From Calendula officinalis (lineage: Eukaryota > Streptophyta > Magnoliopsida > Asterales > Asteraceae), in the NCBI GenBank assembly GCA_963853835.1, contig OY970824.1, positions 63,754,884 through 63,818,883 of the forward strand: a DNA stretch of 64,000 nucleotides, given 5' to 3'. A program made the position numbers and the translations under genes. How positions within the stretch are numbered: the first letter of the stretch is position 1; each line of letters starts with the position of its first letter. The notes under the pieces are model-generated. The model worked only from the letters and a program-made list of their open reading frames with translations, did no database searches and was not told where the DNA came from. Below, piece by piece: positions 11,020-22,500 of the stretch.

Positions 11020-11766
11020 CGTGGTGAACAATATATTTAAAAAAAAACAACAATTTATTAACCATGATTTTGAAAGTAGAATCTTTTTTTTTATATATAT
11101 AAAAGGATAACTAGATAAAGAGTTTCGATATTATCATCACCTCTCATCAAGCCAACCATTATATATTAAAACAAATAAAGTGTAACACATACATCCAAAG
11201 TAATGCCAGAAACATAAATCATGCACTACAAACTGCTATACTATGCTCAAAACAAAAAAATATATACAAGACAGCTCAAACATGCTAATCATCCGTTCTG
11301 AACTTCATCTTCACATTCCAAACTTTAGTCACTTCCACTTCCATAATCTGAGGAGATCTTTTGACAGTAAAGCTCATAAGTTGCACTCTTATACTATCTT
11401 TTATGCCATTAATCACAATTTCAACTGGCTTAGATTTAAGCTTGAATAATATGTCATTCCTTTCTTTCCGAATGTAGTAGAATCTTACATTAAACTAATC
11501 TGATATTTACTTTAAAATAAGTTTTTCTTACATTATACTTCACAATCATAATTTTATTTGAACAGCTAACACATCCTTTAATTCTATAATTTTTAGTTCA
11601 CGACGGAATTTAAACCTACAACCATGTAGGACACCATAAACACCGAAACACGTGCTATGAATACATGACGATTGCTAAACTCTTAATTTTTTTGAACAAT
11701 ACCTAATCTATTCTTTTTTGTCCACAATGGGACTTGAACCCCATGATGTATAGGTCATGAGCAACA
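11020..11766. other. Spacer with possible decayed SINE-like segment
   Basis: No gene seen. The phrase gggacttgaaccccatgatg near 11729 resembles a tRNA-derived B box on the minus strand, but no A box, tail or TSD could be defined. Confidence 0.3.
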
Positions 11767-11774
11767 CTTTATAC

Positions 11775-12106
11775 TAGGGGTGCTTATCGGGCCAAAACCG
11801 AACCGAACCGAACCGATAGAACCGATAACCGATAACGATGAATTTTCAAAACCGAAGCCGAACCGATAACATGTTATCGGTTTCGGTTCGGTTCGGTTTC
11901 GGTTCGGTCCGGTTTCGGTTCGGTTATTTTAGGCCAAATGTTCTTCTTTTTCCGAAAACCGAACCGAACCGATAGAACCGATAACCGATAACGATGAATT
12001 TTCAAAACCGAAACCGAACTGATAACATGTTATCGGTTTCGGTTCGGTTCGGTTTCGGTCGGTTTTCGGTTCGGTTCGGTTTTTTCGGTCCAAATGCTCA
12101 CCCCTA
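11775..12106. mobile_element. hAT MITE with AACCG-rich interior, 332 bp
   Basis: The termini are TAGGGGTG (left) and CACCCCTA (right), with the 8-bp TSD CTTTATAC (11767-11774 and 12107-12114). The interior is built from short AACCG/CGGTT units arranged as two roughly repeated halves, each with an inverted arm around ATGTTATCGGTT. Confidence 0.92.
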
Positions 12107-12114
12107 CTTTATAC

Positions 12115-12515
12115 TAATCTCCAATACTACTATGCTATAAGCTTTGGATTGCTGAACTTTTAATAATTTGATTTTTTTAAGAGTATGTACAACGCTTATT
12201 CATTAACTCTCAAGCTAAAAACATGTGCAATGCATATTTAATTTAACATTGTAACCTTGTAAACCAACACTTATATCTCGGTTTTAGGTCAGGTTTACCT
12301 TACTTTTAAATTCATTGACCTTGTAGTATCTTAAGGGTTAGGCAAAAATATATGGTGCAACAAAGCACATGCTCATGGAATTACAAGAAAACGTGATTTA
12401 ATTATTTATTTTAATAGTAAGATGTGTCCTTGTAGTATCTTCATATATATACCATCTTTCTGCGTCATCCAGAGCTCTACAATGTTAAACGATTATTCAT
12501 ATACACACTATCAAA
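12115..12515. other. Spacer, nothing recognised
   Basis: AT-rich sequence between the hAT MITE and the left half of the split MITE. Confidence 0.35.
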
Positions 12516-12517
12516 TA

Positions 12518-12718
12518 CTTCCTCCGTTTTACAATAAGGGATACATTTTATATTTTGGGATGTTTCAAAATAAGTGATATATTTTGAAAACTTACTATAT
12601 TTAGTAAAAGGTAGTATGGCCCACGTTCACTAACCATTTATTTTAATATAATAAAAAGATACATTTACCCCTACTTTTACTTTTAAATATTATTAAATTC
12701 ACTTTAGTTAATAACTTA

Positions 12719-12720
<2 letters not shown>
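12518..12720. mobile_element. Left half of a split CTTCCTCCG-type MITE
   Basis: Begins TA|CTTCCTCCG (TSD TA at 12516-12517) and aligns along its length with the intact copy at 7493-7808 up to the point equivalent to cttactttattc. It then runs into a (CA)n(TA)n tract. The missing right half, continuing within a few bases of the same consensus position, is at 31211-31322. Confidence 0.85.

Positions 12721-12798
<78 letters not shown>
12721..12798. repeat. (CA)n(TA)n microsatellite
   Basis: About 30 bp of CA followed by about 48 bp of TA. It marks the left junction between the split MITE and TIR element A. Confidence 0.98.
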
Positions 12799-12800
<2 letters not shown>

Positions 12801-13145
12801 GTAAATTAAAGTTTTTGTCCCTGACCTTTGGTCGATTCTGGGTTTTTGTCCCTAAACTTTTTTCTTCCGTTTTTTTGTCCTTTAAGTTTTTAAAATTCTG
12901 GAAATTTGTCCTTCCGTCTATATTTGGCCGTTAACTGACGAAAAATGCAAGACATGTGAGGGCATTTTGGTCCTTTTCACCATTCTTCATCTTCTTCCCC
13001 AACACCCACAAACCCTAAACCCCTAATACCACTAATTTAGAAAACGAAGAATGTTTGTCGCAAATCAAATTGAAACATCTAAACATCTAATTTGGAATCT
13101 AATTTTCACCCTTCTATTACGCAGATCAAAACATCTAGTTCAAAA

Positions 13146-13463
13146 TGATACAATTATCTCATATTCCAATTAAGAAATGAAAGATAATCAACAAAACACA
13201 GGAAATTCAGATTAGAGAGAACCTCGAGTGGATCGTTTAAGCAATCGAAAGCTTCATTGATGTACAAACGATTACAATTGAGAGAAACGAACGAGAGAGA
13301 AAAGTCACAATTGACATTCAAAAAACTAAACAACTCATACACTCTGTTAGAATATAACTAACACGCTCCAAACAGAAAAATAACAAACTTCCTCTCGCAC
13401 GTGCCTTGCACGTGAGCTCTTATTTATTTATTTGTTTAATACTTTTATTTAATACTCGTATCA
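13146..13463 (-). repeat. 3' LTR of the Reina-like element
   Basis: Starts TGATAC and ends GTATCA on the plus strand. On the minus strand it is preceded by the purine-rich tract CAGGGATGGAA (13464 onward). Confidence 0.95.
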
Positions 13464-13717
13464 TTCCATCCCTGTTGAAAGAATCCTTGACCTCAAGGAT
13501 GCACTTTGAAGTCAGGATAACGAGCTATGAGATCTTCGTATACTTCCCACGTAGCATCATCCGCAGACGAGTTCAACCATTTAACCAAAACATGCATGAT
13601 CGAACGATTTCCTCTCCGACCCAATTTGCGATCCAGAATTAACTCTGGAGTCACTGCAATAACACCCTCATCATCCAAATTGGGTAGTGTACCCACCACA
13701 AAGTTCTGTCCTTTACA
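13464..13717 (-). pseudogene. Chromodomain tail of the Reina-like integrase
   Basis: In the same frame as the integrase ORF but after an in-frame TAG at 13718-13720. It reads ILDRKLGRRGN...HVLVKWLNSSADDATWE..YPDF. The VLVKW..xxxxATWE pattern is the chromodomain found at the C-terminus of chromovirus integrases, which is thought to guide integration through chromatin marks. Confidence 0.8.
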
Positions 13718-15055
13718 CTATTTCAGCTGCGAAACATGAAATACGGGATGTATTTTAGCTGTGGTAGGTAATTCTAGTCGGTAAGCCACTTGCCCAATGC
13801 GTTCAATAATCTGGAAAGGGCCATAAAATTTGGAAGACAGTTTATGATGTTGATGTTGTCGAACGGTAAACTGCCGATACGGCTGCAATTTAAGATACAC
13901 CCATGCATTAACATCAAATTGCCGATCAGTACGGTGCTTATCAGCCAAACTCTTCATCCGATCTTGAGCTCTTTTCAAATGAAACTTCAGCACCTCAATT
14001 GCTTGCTCTCTAGCTAACAATGTGCGATCAACTGTATCTACGGTGCTTTCTCCAGCCAGATAAGGAATGTGGAGTGCAGGTGGTTGACCATACACGACCT
14101 CAAAAGGAGTGGTCTGTATGGAAGTATGAAAATTGGTATTATACCAATATTCAGCTAAAGGCAGCCATTGTAACCATTGCTTCGGTTTATCTCCAGTCAT
14201 ACACCGTAGGAAGCATTCTAAACATCTGTTAACCACCCCAGTTTGGCCATCTGACTGAGGATGATAGGCAGTTGACATACACAATTCTACTTTCAGCACT
14301 TTGAACATAGACTTCCAGAAAAGACTCAAGAAAACTTTATCTCTGTCACTAACAATAGTTTTTGGTAGACCATGCAATTTATAAACATGGTCAATAAAAG
14401 CTTGAGCCACGTGCACTGCTGTAAATGGATGGTGCAGTGGAATAAAATGGGCGTACTTGCTCAATCTATTCACCACCACAAAAATAACACTTTTACCATT
14501 AGAAGTAGGCAAACCTTCAATGAAATCCATTGAAATGTCAACCCATATTTTCTCTGGAATAGGCAATGGCTGCAAGTAACCAGCATAAGCACTTAAATCG
14601 GGTTTCTGTCGTTGGCACACATCACATGTTGAAACAACTTCTTTTACCAACTTAATCATGTTCTTCCAATAGAAAACTGCAGCCAATTTCTTTACAGTTA
14701 CCAATACCCCCGAATGACCTCCAATTGTACCGGTATGAAAGTACAAGATCAATTGTTTCTTGAGAGTAACATCATCTCCCACCACCCACTTACCATTTCT
14801 GCACAGTTGATCATTGACCCAAGTGTACTTGCCAACTGTATTATGATTATTTGTCATTTGAGAAATAATTTTCTGCAACTCTGAATCTTGTGCCCAACTA
14901 GCTTTGAGTTTAGGCAAAAGATCACTAGAGATAGTAGACAGCAACATCTGAGAAATTTCACCACTATGTTGCACTCTGGACAAGGCATCTGCAGCATGAT
15001 TATCAACACCTTTCTTGTAGACAATCTCATAATCAAAGCCAAGCAATTTTGGCAA
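13718..15055 (-). pseudogene. Integrase (plus end of RNase H) of the Reina-like element
   Basis: The frame opens with LGFDYEIVYKKGVDNHAADA, the end of the RNase H region, and then shows the HHCC zinc-binding region (HTGTIGGHSG...CDVCQRQKP). The catalytic core follows, with MDFIEGLP, NRLSKYAHF, SDRDKVF and STAYHPQSDGQT. The segment ends with the GPFQIIERIG and HPVFHVSQLK modules. Compared with functional integrases, the core glutamate position reads TGVVNR where TEVVNR is usual, so a catalytic residue may be lost. The frame joins the reverse transcriptase ORF only through a frameshift near 15045. Confidence 0.88.
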
Positions 15056-16553
15056 CCATTTTGCTTGAAAGGGTGTATGTAGTCAACCTTTGGTCCAGTA
15101 GATACTTCAAGCTGAAATGATCAGTCTTGATTTTGAAATGTATATCCAGAAGATAGCCCCTCCATTTCTCCAAGGCTAAAATAACTGCCATAAGTTCCTT
15201 CTCATAAGTGGACAATCCTTGATGTCTGAGAGCCAATTTCTTAGACAAAAAAGCAATTGGATGACCTTCTTGATGCAATACGGCTCCCAATCCCGTACCC
15301 GAAGCATCAGTTTCAATAATAAATGGTTTATCAAAATTAGGCAGTTGTAGAACAGGGGCACTAGTCATTGCAGCCTGCAATTTCTCAAAAGATGTTTGAG
15401 CTTCATTAGACCACTGAAAGGCATCTTTTTTCAACAACTGAGTCAGTGGTAAGCTAATTTGGGCATAGTTTCTTACAAACCGCCTATAATACCCTGTAAG
15501 CCCCAAAAATCCCCTTAACTGTTTGAGATTGGTTGGTGGGGGCCAATCCTTCATCGCTTGTATCTTTGCCGGATCAGTAGCAACCCCTTCAGCAGAGATT
15601 ACATGACCAAGATAGTCAACTTGTGGTGTAGCAAAAGTGCATTTACTTCTTTTATCAAAAAGACTATGGAACCTCATCACATCCAATATAGTCTGCAAAT
15701 GTGCTAAATGCGTCTCCAAATCCTTACTGTAAATCAGAATGTCATCAAAGAAAACCAAGGTAAATTTTCTAAGGAAAGGTTTGAAGGTGTCATTCATTAA
15801 GGCCTGGAATGTAGATGGTGCATTGGTTAAGCCAAAAGGCATAACAAGGAATTCATAATGGCCTTCATGGGTTTTAAAAGTTGTTTTATGAATATCACTG
15901 TCTCTCATTCTGATTTGATGATAACCAGATCTGAGATCTAATTTTGAAAAAACAGTTGCACCATGAAGCTCATCAATTAGTTCTTCAATTACAGGAATTG
16001 GGAATTTATCCTTAATTGTATACTTATTCAATTTCCTATAATCAATACACATCCTCCAAGTCCCATCTTTTTTCTTAACCATAACAATTGGAGAAGAAAA
16101 AGGGCTTTGACTTGGTCTAATAACACCAGCTTCCAATAACTCCTTCACCATCTGTTCTATTGCATCTTTCTGATTTGGAGGATATCGATAAGGCCTAATA
16201 TTAATTGGGGGATGATCAGCAACCAATGGGATATGGTGATCATAAGATCTCTTAGGTGGTAGTGTGGTAGGTATAGCAAACACATCACCAAAACTGTCCA
16301 GCAGCACCTTTAATTGTGGATTAGTCACCTTAGGCTCATCATCTATAATTGCAGCCTGTTCCATAAGGTAACACTCAGCTGGATATATACAAACCCACAT
16401 TGCAGCCAACTCTGCCTTAAATTGGTTTGGTTTACCCTGCATCCATTGCAGAGCATCCTTTTTTGTGCGCCTAATAGTCACCTTGGACTTATTATATATG
16501 AAACTCATAGTCAGCTCTTCAAAGTTCCATAATATATTTCCCAAAGGTGCCAA
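15033..16553 (-). pseudogene. Reverse transcriptase and RNase H of the Reina-like element
   Basis: RT motifs are present in order: SPFSSPIVMVKKKDGTWRMC, IDYRKLN, KLDLRSGYHQIRM, FLVMPFGLTNAPSTFQ and FFDDILIYS (the YxDD box reads FFDD). LGHVIS and GFLGLTGYYRRFV follow. RNase H starts at ETDASGTGLGAVL. The upstream segment overlaps the end of protease in another frame (frameshift near 16530), and the downstream end shifts frame near 15045. Confidence 0.92.
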
Positions 16554-17009
16554 CCAGTATGCCCAAAACTAGGTCACAACCACCCAAAGGCAGTAACATG
16601 ACATCAGAAGTGTATTCTTTGTCTTGTAACAGCCATTTAAACTGTTTACACCTGTATTGACTCACCATATCAGTACCACCAGGAACTTCAATTTGGAATG
16701 GAGTTGTTTCACATAACTTGCAGCCTAACTTTTTTGCAACATGTACATCCAAAAAGTTATGAGTACTGCCACAGTCAATCAAAATGTGAACAACTTGTTT
16801 CCCTACATAACCTTTCACTCTCATGGGTTGGTATGAGTTCATTCCAGTCAATGCATTTAGAGAAATATGCAAATTCTCAGTAACTGCATTGTTTGTTGAC
16901 TCGACATCCTTTTCAATGTCAACATCATCACTGTTTTCACTATTAGTATCTGTATCATCTACTACAACTTCTAGACTATAGAGTTGTCCTTCACATTTGT
17001 GACCTGGAC
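16519..17009 (-). pseudogene. Protease region of the Reina-like element
   Basis: Starts with the second half of the gag zinc knuckle (YSPGHKCEG) directly after the inserted solo LTR. It includes the protease-like IDCGSTHNFLD, where retroviral-type aspartic proteases usually read IDxGxTHN, and GCDLVLG. The Asp-Ser/Thr-Gly-type active site is altered to DCGST as in other plant Ty3 elements. Confidence 0.8.
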
Positions 17010-19914
17010 TGTAACACCACAATCTTAGAGCCATTTTTTTTAATATGCATACGGAAGTGATTTTAGAAAACTATAAACCCTATTTATTACATATTATAAA
17101 GGCCATTTACATATTAACCAAAATATATAAAACATTTAAAGGTGTTACTAAAAAAAACAGGCTCGACCCGGTTTACAAAATCAGAGTATGGTCAGACTTC
17201 CAAAACCCGACTCTAGTCAAGCCAAATCCACAACCTGAAAAGAGTCAACAAATGAGGGATTAGCACAAAGCTAAGTGAATAGAAATAAACATCAATTTGC
17301 GTAACCACAACAAATTAGAAATCAAGAGAAATCGAAAGGGAGAAAACCGTCCAAACTTCCACAAGCAATTGGACGTTACGAGAGGACCGGCGGTCGGGCG
17401 AGGACCTTCGACTGTTGTCGGCCCAACAACAGTCAACCGATGGCTCCTTTACTTATTGGCACGGTGATCCCTCCTTACGTAACGAATACGAAGGAGTCCG
17501 ATCGACCCCATCCAATAGTAACGAAGCGTAGCCGAAAACCACCATAGCTAGCCTCTAAAAAAACATGTGCACATACTACCATTAACAATCCCACAATTAA
17601 TGGTACCACTGGAAAATCAATGAAAACCAAGAAGAATGAATTTTCCCAAAACAACCAAGAAAATCTGCTCATGACCAAGTTCGCGTCGTGAACTCAGAGT
17701 TCGCGTCGCGAACTAAGAGTTCACGATCCGCGAACTTCTTCACGACCAAGACCCCATTTCTCTGACCCGAGTTCACAATCGCGAACATGAGTTCGCGACG
17801 CGAACTCCCCCAGATACCAAATCCTGCACTTTTTCTCAAAACTCTACCATTCCCTAATTTTGTACATCACACAAGAAAGAAGGTTAAGTCCACTCACCTT
17901 AGCTTCCCTTGTGAAGAACTCAGTAGTCTTATATCACTGAGTTTCTTTTCCTTTTCCTGTAACAAAACGAATACCGAATTAGTTACCCGAAATCATTAAC
18001 TTTGCAACAAGTACAAATTATAAGTCAAACCATTATATGTGTACAACCAATTGACAACTTTAACACTTACATTTCAAAACATATTAATTGACAATGTCTA
18101 GAATTCCATTTATCACTAATTTAAGTTATTGACATACTACTTGCATCCATATACAAGCTTAACCAACTTTGACTTTATTTAAGTCAAATTGCACAATTTA
18201 ATAACCACACGGGTCAAGACCCGAAACTACCTCAAACATACTTCCAATTAATCAAGTAACACATTTATGACATGAAATTGATAGTCCCAAGTTTACAAGT
18301 CATCCAAGACTAAAGTCAACTTACAGGTTTGACCAAAGTCAACAATTCATGAATTTAACTAGCAATTCTAGAAAACGGGTCAAAACCACAAACTACCAAT
18401 TAAGACATGTTAATATACTTTATAAAACTCTTATATGATCAATTTATTGAACTACAACAATGGCTAACAATTTTCAAGTTAAAGTCATATATTACCAATT
18501 TGACTAGTTTTATGTCTTTTACCTAAAAAAACATCCAAACACTACCATGTAAAGATCAATTCATCACTTAACACTTTCATAAACATACTAATGCCATTTT
18601 ACTTCCAACTAAACATTTAAAGTATAAGTCAAATGCTAAAATATGCATTTAGTCAAGTTTCATCACATAAGGCCCAAACGGATCAAAATCGTTTTATTAA
18701 CTTCCAATGTTCACAAACACCTAATTAACATTTCATCAAGTATACAATTACCATATAATAACCAAATTCATGTTAATTAGTTATACTTTGAAACACCCAA
18801 AATAATCAATACAAGTTTAACCCGAAAAAGATGCATTCAACCACCTGTTACTAACTCAGAAATCTGATCACTTTTATAACCATATAAGTCCAGGAAAATA
18901 TTATATTATTAAAGTAGACTCATAGACCTTCGAAACGCCTGGTCGCACGCCCAAAACGGAGTTACGGTTGATTTTATATGATTTTTGCAAAATGGTCAAA
19001 ATCTGCCATATTTTTGTGCTTACGGGATTTTTACCAATTTCACCCAAACACTACTTTTAATCTATCAAAAGCAACCAATTCATGATATAGTTAATTACAA
19101 ACTACAATTATCATCTTAAACATGTTATTTGACTTAAACAAACATATAAAACACCAAAACTTCATAAATTCATGAACTAATTAAAATCTCATCTTCTTCC
19201 CTAAATCTCCATTGATGGAGCTTTCATGGAAGCTTCACCAATCAAGTTAAAACTATCCATAATACACATAACACTTGTAATAACTCAAATAAACACCAAA
19301 ACATCTAACAATTTCGAATTCTAAGCATGATTCATCAAGAACTCCATAGAAAACCCATTAACACAAAACTCTAGTTCATCCAATACTCAAGAACATGAAA
19401 CCCTAGATACAAAGAGGCATTTCTTACCTTAATCTTGCTTCAAAAACGAAATCCCAGAGATGATTGAGAGATGAAAGAGTTATGATCTTCAATTTAACAA
19501 AACTTCAAGAAAGTGATATGTGTGTGTGTGTGTGTGTTCGACATAGAGCAGGCAAGAGGGAAAACATGAGTCACCACCAAACACACCAACACATAACACG
19601 TGCCCTATGTGGGCTTAAAATCTGATTTTTCATTTAAACACAGTACAGGATAATAGGTTCGCAGATAATTAATTTAGACCTAACTAACTCCAATTTTAAC
19701 AACGAAGATATTTTTAGAACCCCGGTTCAGAAGTGAACCCAAAAATGTAGAAATCATTTTAATATTTAAATATCTCAGTTTTACTAATTTTAACCCCATG
19801 GTTAAAATACAATTAAATATAATTAAATCAAAATAAATTATATCAATCAATAAACAAATATATTTACTTACCGAAAGTACTTCAAAATTCCAGGCCGGGT
19901 CTCAGGATGTTACA
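17010..19914 (-). mobile_element. Solo LTR (about 2.9 kb) inside the Reina gag zinc knuckle
   Basis: On the minus strand it starts TGTAACATCC and ends GGTGTTACA. It is flanked by the 5-bp TSD GTCCA (plus strand TGGAC at 17005-17009 and 19915-19919). It splits the knuckle codons after CFYCDQRYSP. It contains no coding domains, a (TG)n run near 19520 and a cluster of GTTCGCG palindromes at 17680-17810. Ends and motif cluster resemble the LTRs at 22501-24383 and 28493-30531, so the three belong to one broad Ty3 LTR group. Confidence 0.88.
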
Positions 19915-20847
19915 TGGACTATACCTTTGATCACAATAAAAACACAGGTTCTTTGACCTCTTGTACTCCATTTCCTTTTGAGTTAATTGTTTCCTTATAG
20001 GTTTATTGGTGACTGTTTTAGCAGGAATAGGTGGTAAGGCTAAGAGAGTATTTGTTTGAGGTGTAGCCTTAGCAGTGTAAGTATTACTGGATTTATTATA
20101 ACTGCTGCTATATTTTGGAGTAGGTAATATTGGTCCATACCTTGTTTTGATTGCCAAGATAGTAGCCTCCTGCATCTGTGCTAATCGGTAAACATCTGCT
20201 AACACCTTTGGTTTAAACATCTGAATCGGCAAACAAATTTCAGGTTTCAACCCTCCCAAATACAGGCTCACTGCTACTTCTTCTGAGAGATCGACCTTAT
20301 TCAACACCAATTCGAACTTAGTCTGATACGCCTGCACCGTATCATCCTGTTTGAGATTCTTCAACTCGCCGATCGGATCTTCAAACGTAGTTCCAAATCG
20401 CTTTTCAATCTCTGTTTCATAGACTGACCACGCGATATTGTTGCCTAATCGTTTAGTAATCTGCTGGTGCCAGACCAACGCATGATCATAGAGGTGAATA
20501 GAAGCTAACTTCACTCTCTGATCATCCTCAATTCCAACTACATCGAAGAATTGATGACACTTGTATAGCCAATGTTTGACATCGGTGCCATAGAATTTAG
20601 GAAATTCAATTTTAGTTAAGCGGCCATATTGCTTGCTGCTTCCTTCTCCGGTTCGCAACTTCCTCACTTCACCATCGGTGTATTGCTGGTGACAGAGTAT
20701 GTTATCGATACTCGTCTTCATTCCAGCTAACGTGCGATGAACTTCTTCCATCGATGATCGCCATTCCTGATTCGATTTTTGAATCATTTCCATGACCGCA
20801 TCACGTGATCCGTCATCTCCTCCAGTAGTACGAGTCGCAATCACCAT
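19915..20847 (-). pseudogene. Gag of the Reina-like element, interrupted
   Basis: Starts MVIATRTTGGDD at 20847, 38 bp after the primer-binding site. It contains the retrotransposon-gag core (IEFPKFYGTDVKHWLYKCHQ, FGTTFEDPIGELKNLKQ, YLGGLKPEI) and ends in the first zinc-knuckle half LCFYCDQRYSP. The solo LTR interrupts it there, and the remainder of the knuckle is at 16980-17009. Confidence 0.9.
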
Positions 20848-20884
20848 TGTTGATTAAGTCTGAGCTGTGGGTTGCCAGGAAAGG

Positions 20885-20899
20885 AGCTCTGATACCAAT
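20885..20899 (-). other. Primer-binding site (initiator tRNA-Met type)
   Basis: The minus strand reads TTGGTATCAGAGC directly inside the 5' LTR, complementary to the 3' end of plant initiator tRNA-Met. Confidence 0.92.
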
Positions 20900-21217
20900 T
20901 GATACAATTATCTCAGATTCCAATTAAGAAATGAAAGATAATCAACAAAACACAGGAAATTCAGATTAGAGAGAACCTCGAGTGGATCGTTTAAGCAATC
21001 GAAAGCTTCATTGATGTACAAACGATTACAATTGAGAGAAACGAACGAGAGAGAAAAGTCACAATTGACATTCAAAAAACTAAACAACTCATACACTCTG
21101 TTAGAATATAACTAACACGCTCCAAACAGAAAAATAACAAACTTCCTCTCGCACGTGCCTTGCACGTGAGCTCTTATTTATTTATTTATTTAATACTTTT
21201 ATTTAATACTCGTATCA
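20900..21217 (-). repeat. 5' LTR of the Reina-like element
   Basis: 318 bp, differing from the 3' LTR only at the positions near 20915 (cagatt/catatt) and 21190 (tttatt/tttgtt). Confidence 0.95.
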
Positions 21218-21876
21218 CAAAATTGGAATCTAATTTGCAGGTCGAAATCGACTACCGCGTTCAAAATCTAGTTCAAAATTGACCATCGCCGTGAGCTTCA
21301 ATTCGTGAGGTTTGATTCTTCTCTGTTTCTCCACCGCCACCGGCGATTTCCGTCACCACCATCACCAGCGAAGGTATTTCCAAGGTACTCAGACTCAATA
21401 CCTTTATAACTTTGAATTATTTCATTTTATGTTCATTCTGAGAACTAATTTGTAGGCTTTACAATTGATTTTGAGATTCTTATGGAATTTGTTGTCTTGT
21501 TACAACCTTACAATTGATTTTGCAATCATTGTAGATTCTCTCTGGCATTCATGTATTTTGATGATCACTAGTAACGATTTATTCACTTATGCTAACGATT
21601 CATTCATGTATTTTAGGTTTTGGTGATTTGTGTTGTTTAGATGGTATGTGGAAGATGAGGATGAAATTAGGGTTTAATTGGGGAAGAACACTATGTGGAA
21701 GATGATGCAAGGACAATTTGGGTAAATTGTCAAAAAAATCGTTAGCTAACGGCTAAAAATGGACGGAAGGACAAATATGCAGAATTTTAAAAACATAAAG
21801 GACAAAAAAACAGACAAAAAAAGTTTAGGGACAAAAACCCCGAATCGACCAAAAGTCAGGGACAAAAACTGTAATT

Positions 21877-21881
<5 letters not shown>

Positions 21882-21964
<83 letters not shown>
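21882..21964. repeat. (TA)n between TIR elements A and B
   Basis: About 80 bp of uninterrupted TA joining the right end of element A to the left end of element B. Confidence 0.98.
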
Positions 21965-21966
<2 letters not shown>

Positions 21967-22138
21967 GTGGGTTCATGCGAGAACGTCATGTTTGCGAGAA
22001 CTGCGAGAACGAATATTGGCCACTCATCTATTTTAATTAGTTTTTTAATTAAAAGGGTATTATGGTCTTTTTATCCTTTTATAATTAAATCAGTTAATTA
22101 ATATAAAATAGAGTTACCATATTTAATTGATTTGCGTC

Positions 22139-22403
22139 AGTTCACCAGTGAACACATTTACGGTTCACTATTGAACACATTAACATAAGTGTAATTAAAG
22201 CCATGATTCATTACTGATTATCGGTGAACACATTTACAGATAACTAATGAACACGTTTATGGTTCATTATTGAACAAATTACCATAATCGTAATTAAACC
22301 AATGATTCATTATCGGTGAGCACATTTACGGATCACTAATGAACATATTAATAGAATCGTAATTAGAGTCATGATTAATTACTGATAGATAAGCACATTT
22401 ACA
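22139..22403. repeat. About 90-bp tandem repeat, three diverged units
   Basis: Units carry TGAACACATTTACGG...TCGTAATTAAA...ATGATTCATT. They lie inside TIR element B. Confidence 0.65.
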
Positions 22404-22500
22404 TTGAATAAATCTGAGATCTGGTAGATGAACACCACACAAACACTAATAAAAGATAGATCTGAAAATTTAACAAAATACAAACACTGTTGAAAAATAT

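Larger units (their letters stand above)
13146..21217 (-). mobile_element. Ty3/gypsy chromovirus (Reina-like), nested in TIR element A
   Basis: Two direct 318-bp LTRs (13146-13463, 20900-21217), TSD CAAAA (13141-13145 and 21218-21222), an iMet-type primer-binding site and a polypurine tract place it on the minus strand. Without the 2.9-kb solo LTR inserted in gag, its length would be about 5.2 kb. Short LTRs, gag-pol on about 5 kb and a C-terminal chromodomain fit the Reina clade of chromoviruses. The LTRs differ at only two visible positions, so insertion is recent. The coding region has frameshifts near 16530 and 15045 and an in-frame stop at 13718-13720, so it is not autonomous. Confidence 0.93.
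12799..21881. mobile_element. TIR element A (MULE-like), about 1 kb before later insertions
   Basis: Long TIRs of about 142 bp, 12799-12940 and 21740-21881, start GGGTAAATTA. They contain repeated TTTTTGTCCCTRAMYTTT phrases and are roughly 88% alike by eye. They are bounded by TA repeats on both sides, so a TSD cannot be read. The layout (long TIRs, non-autonomous, internal GC-rich exon-like stretch near 21320-21360) matches the MULE at 56406-57625, whose 9-bp TSD is clear. An 8.1-kb LTR element is inserted at 13146-21217. Confidence 0.8.

Noticed and set aside
13154..13342. 62-codon frame repeated at 20908-21096
   Set aside because: Both copies are the same stretch of the two LTRs.
21759..22040. 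Open frames reading through TA microsatellites (also 26226-26423)
   Set aside because: They encode only alternating Tyr-Ile from TA repeats and have no coding context.
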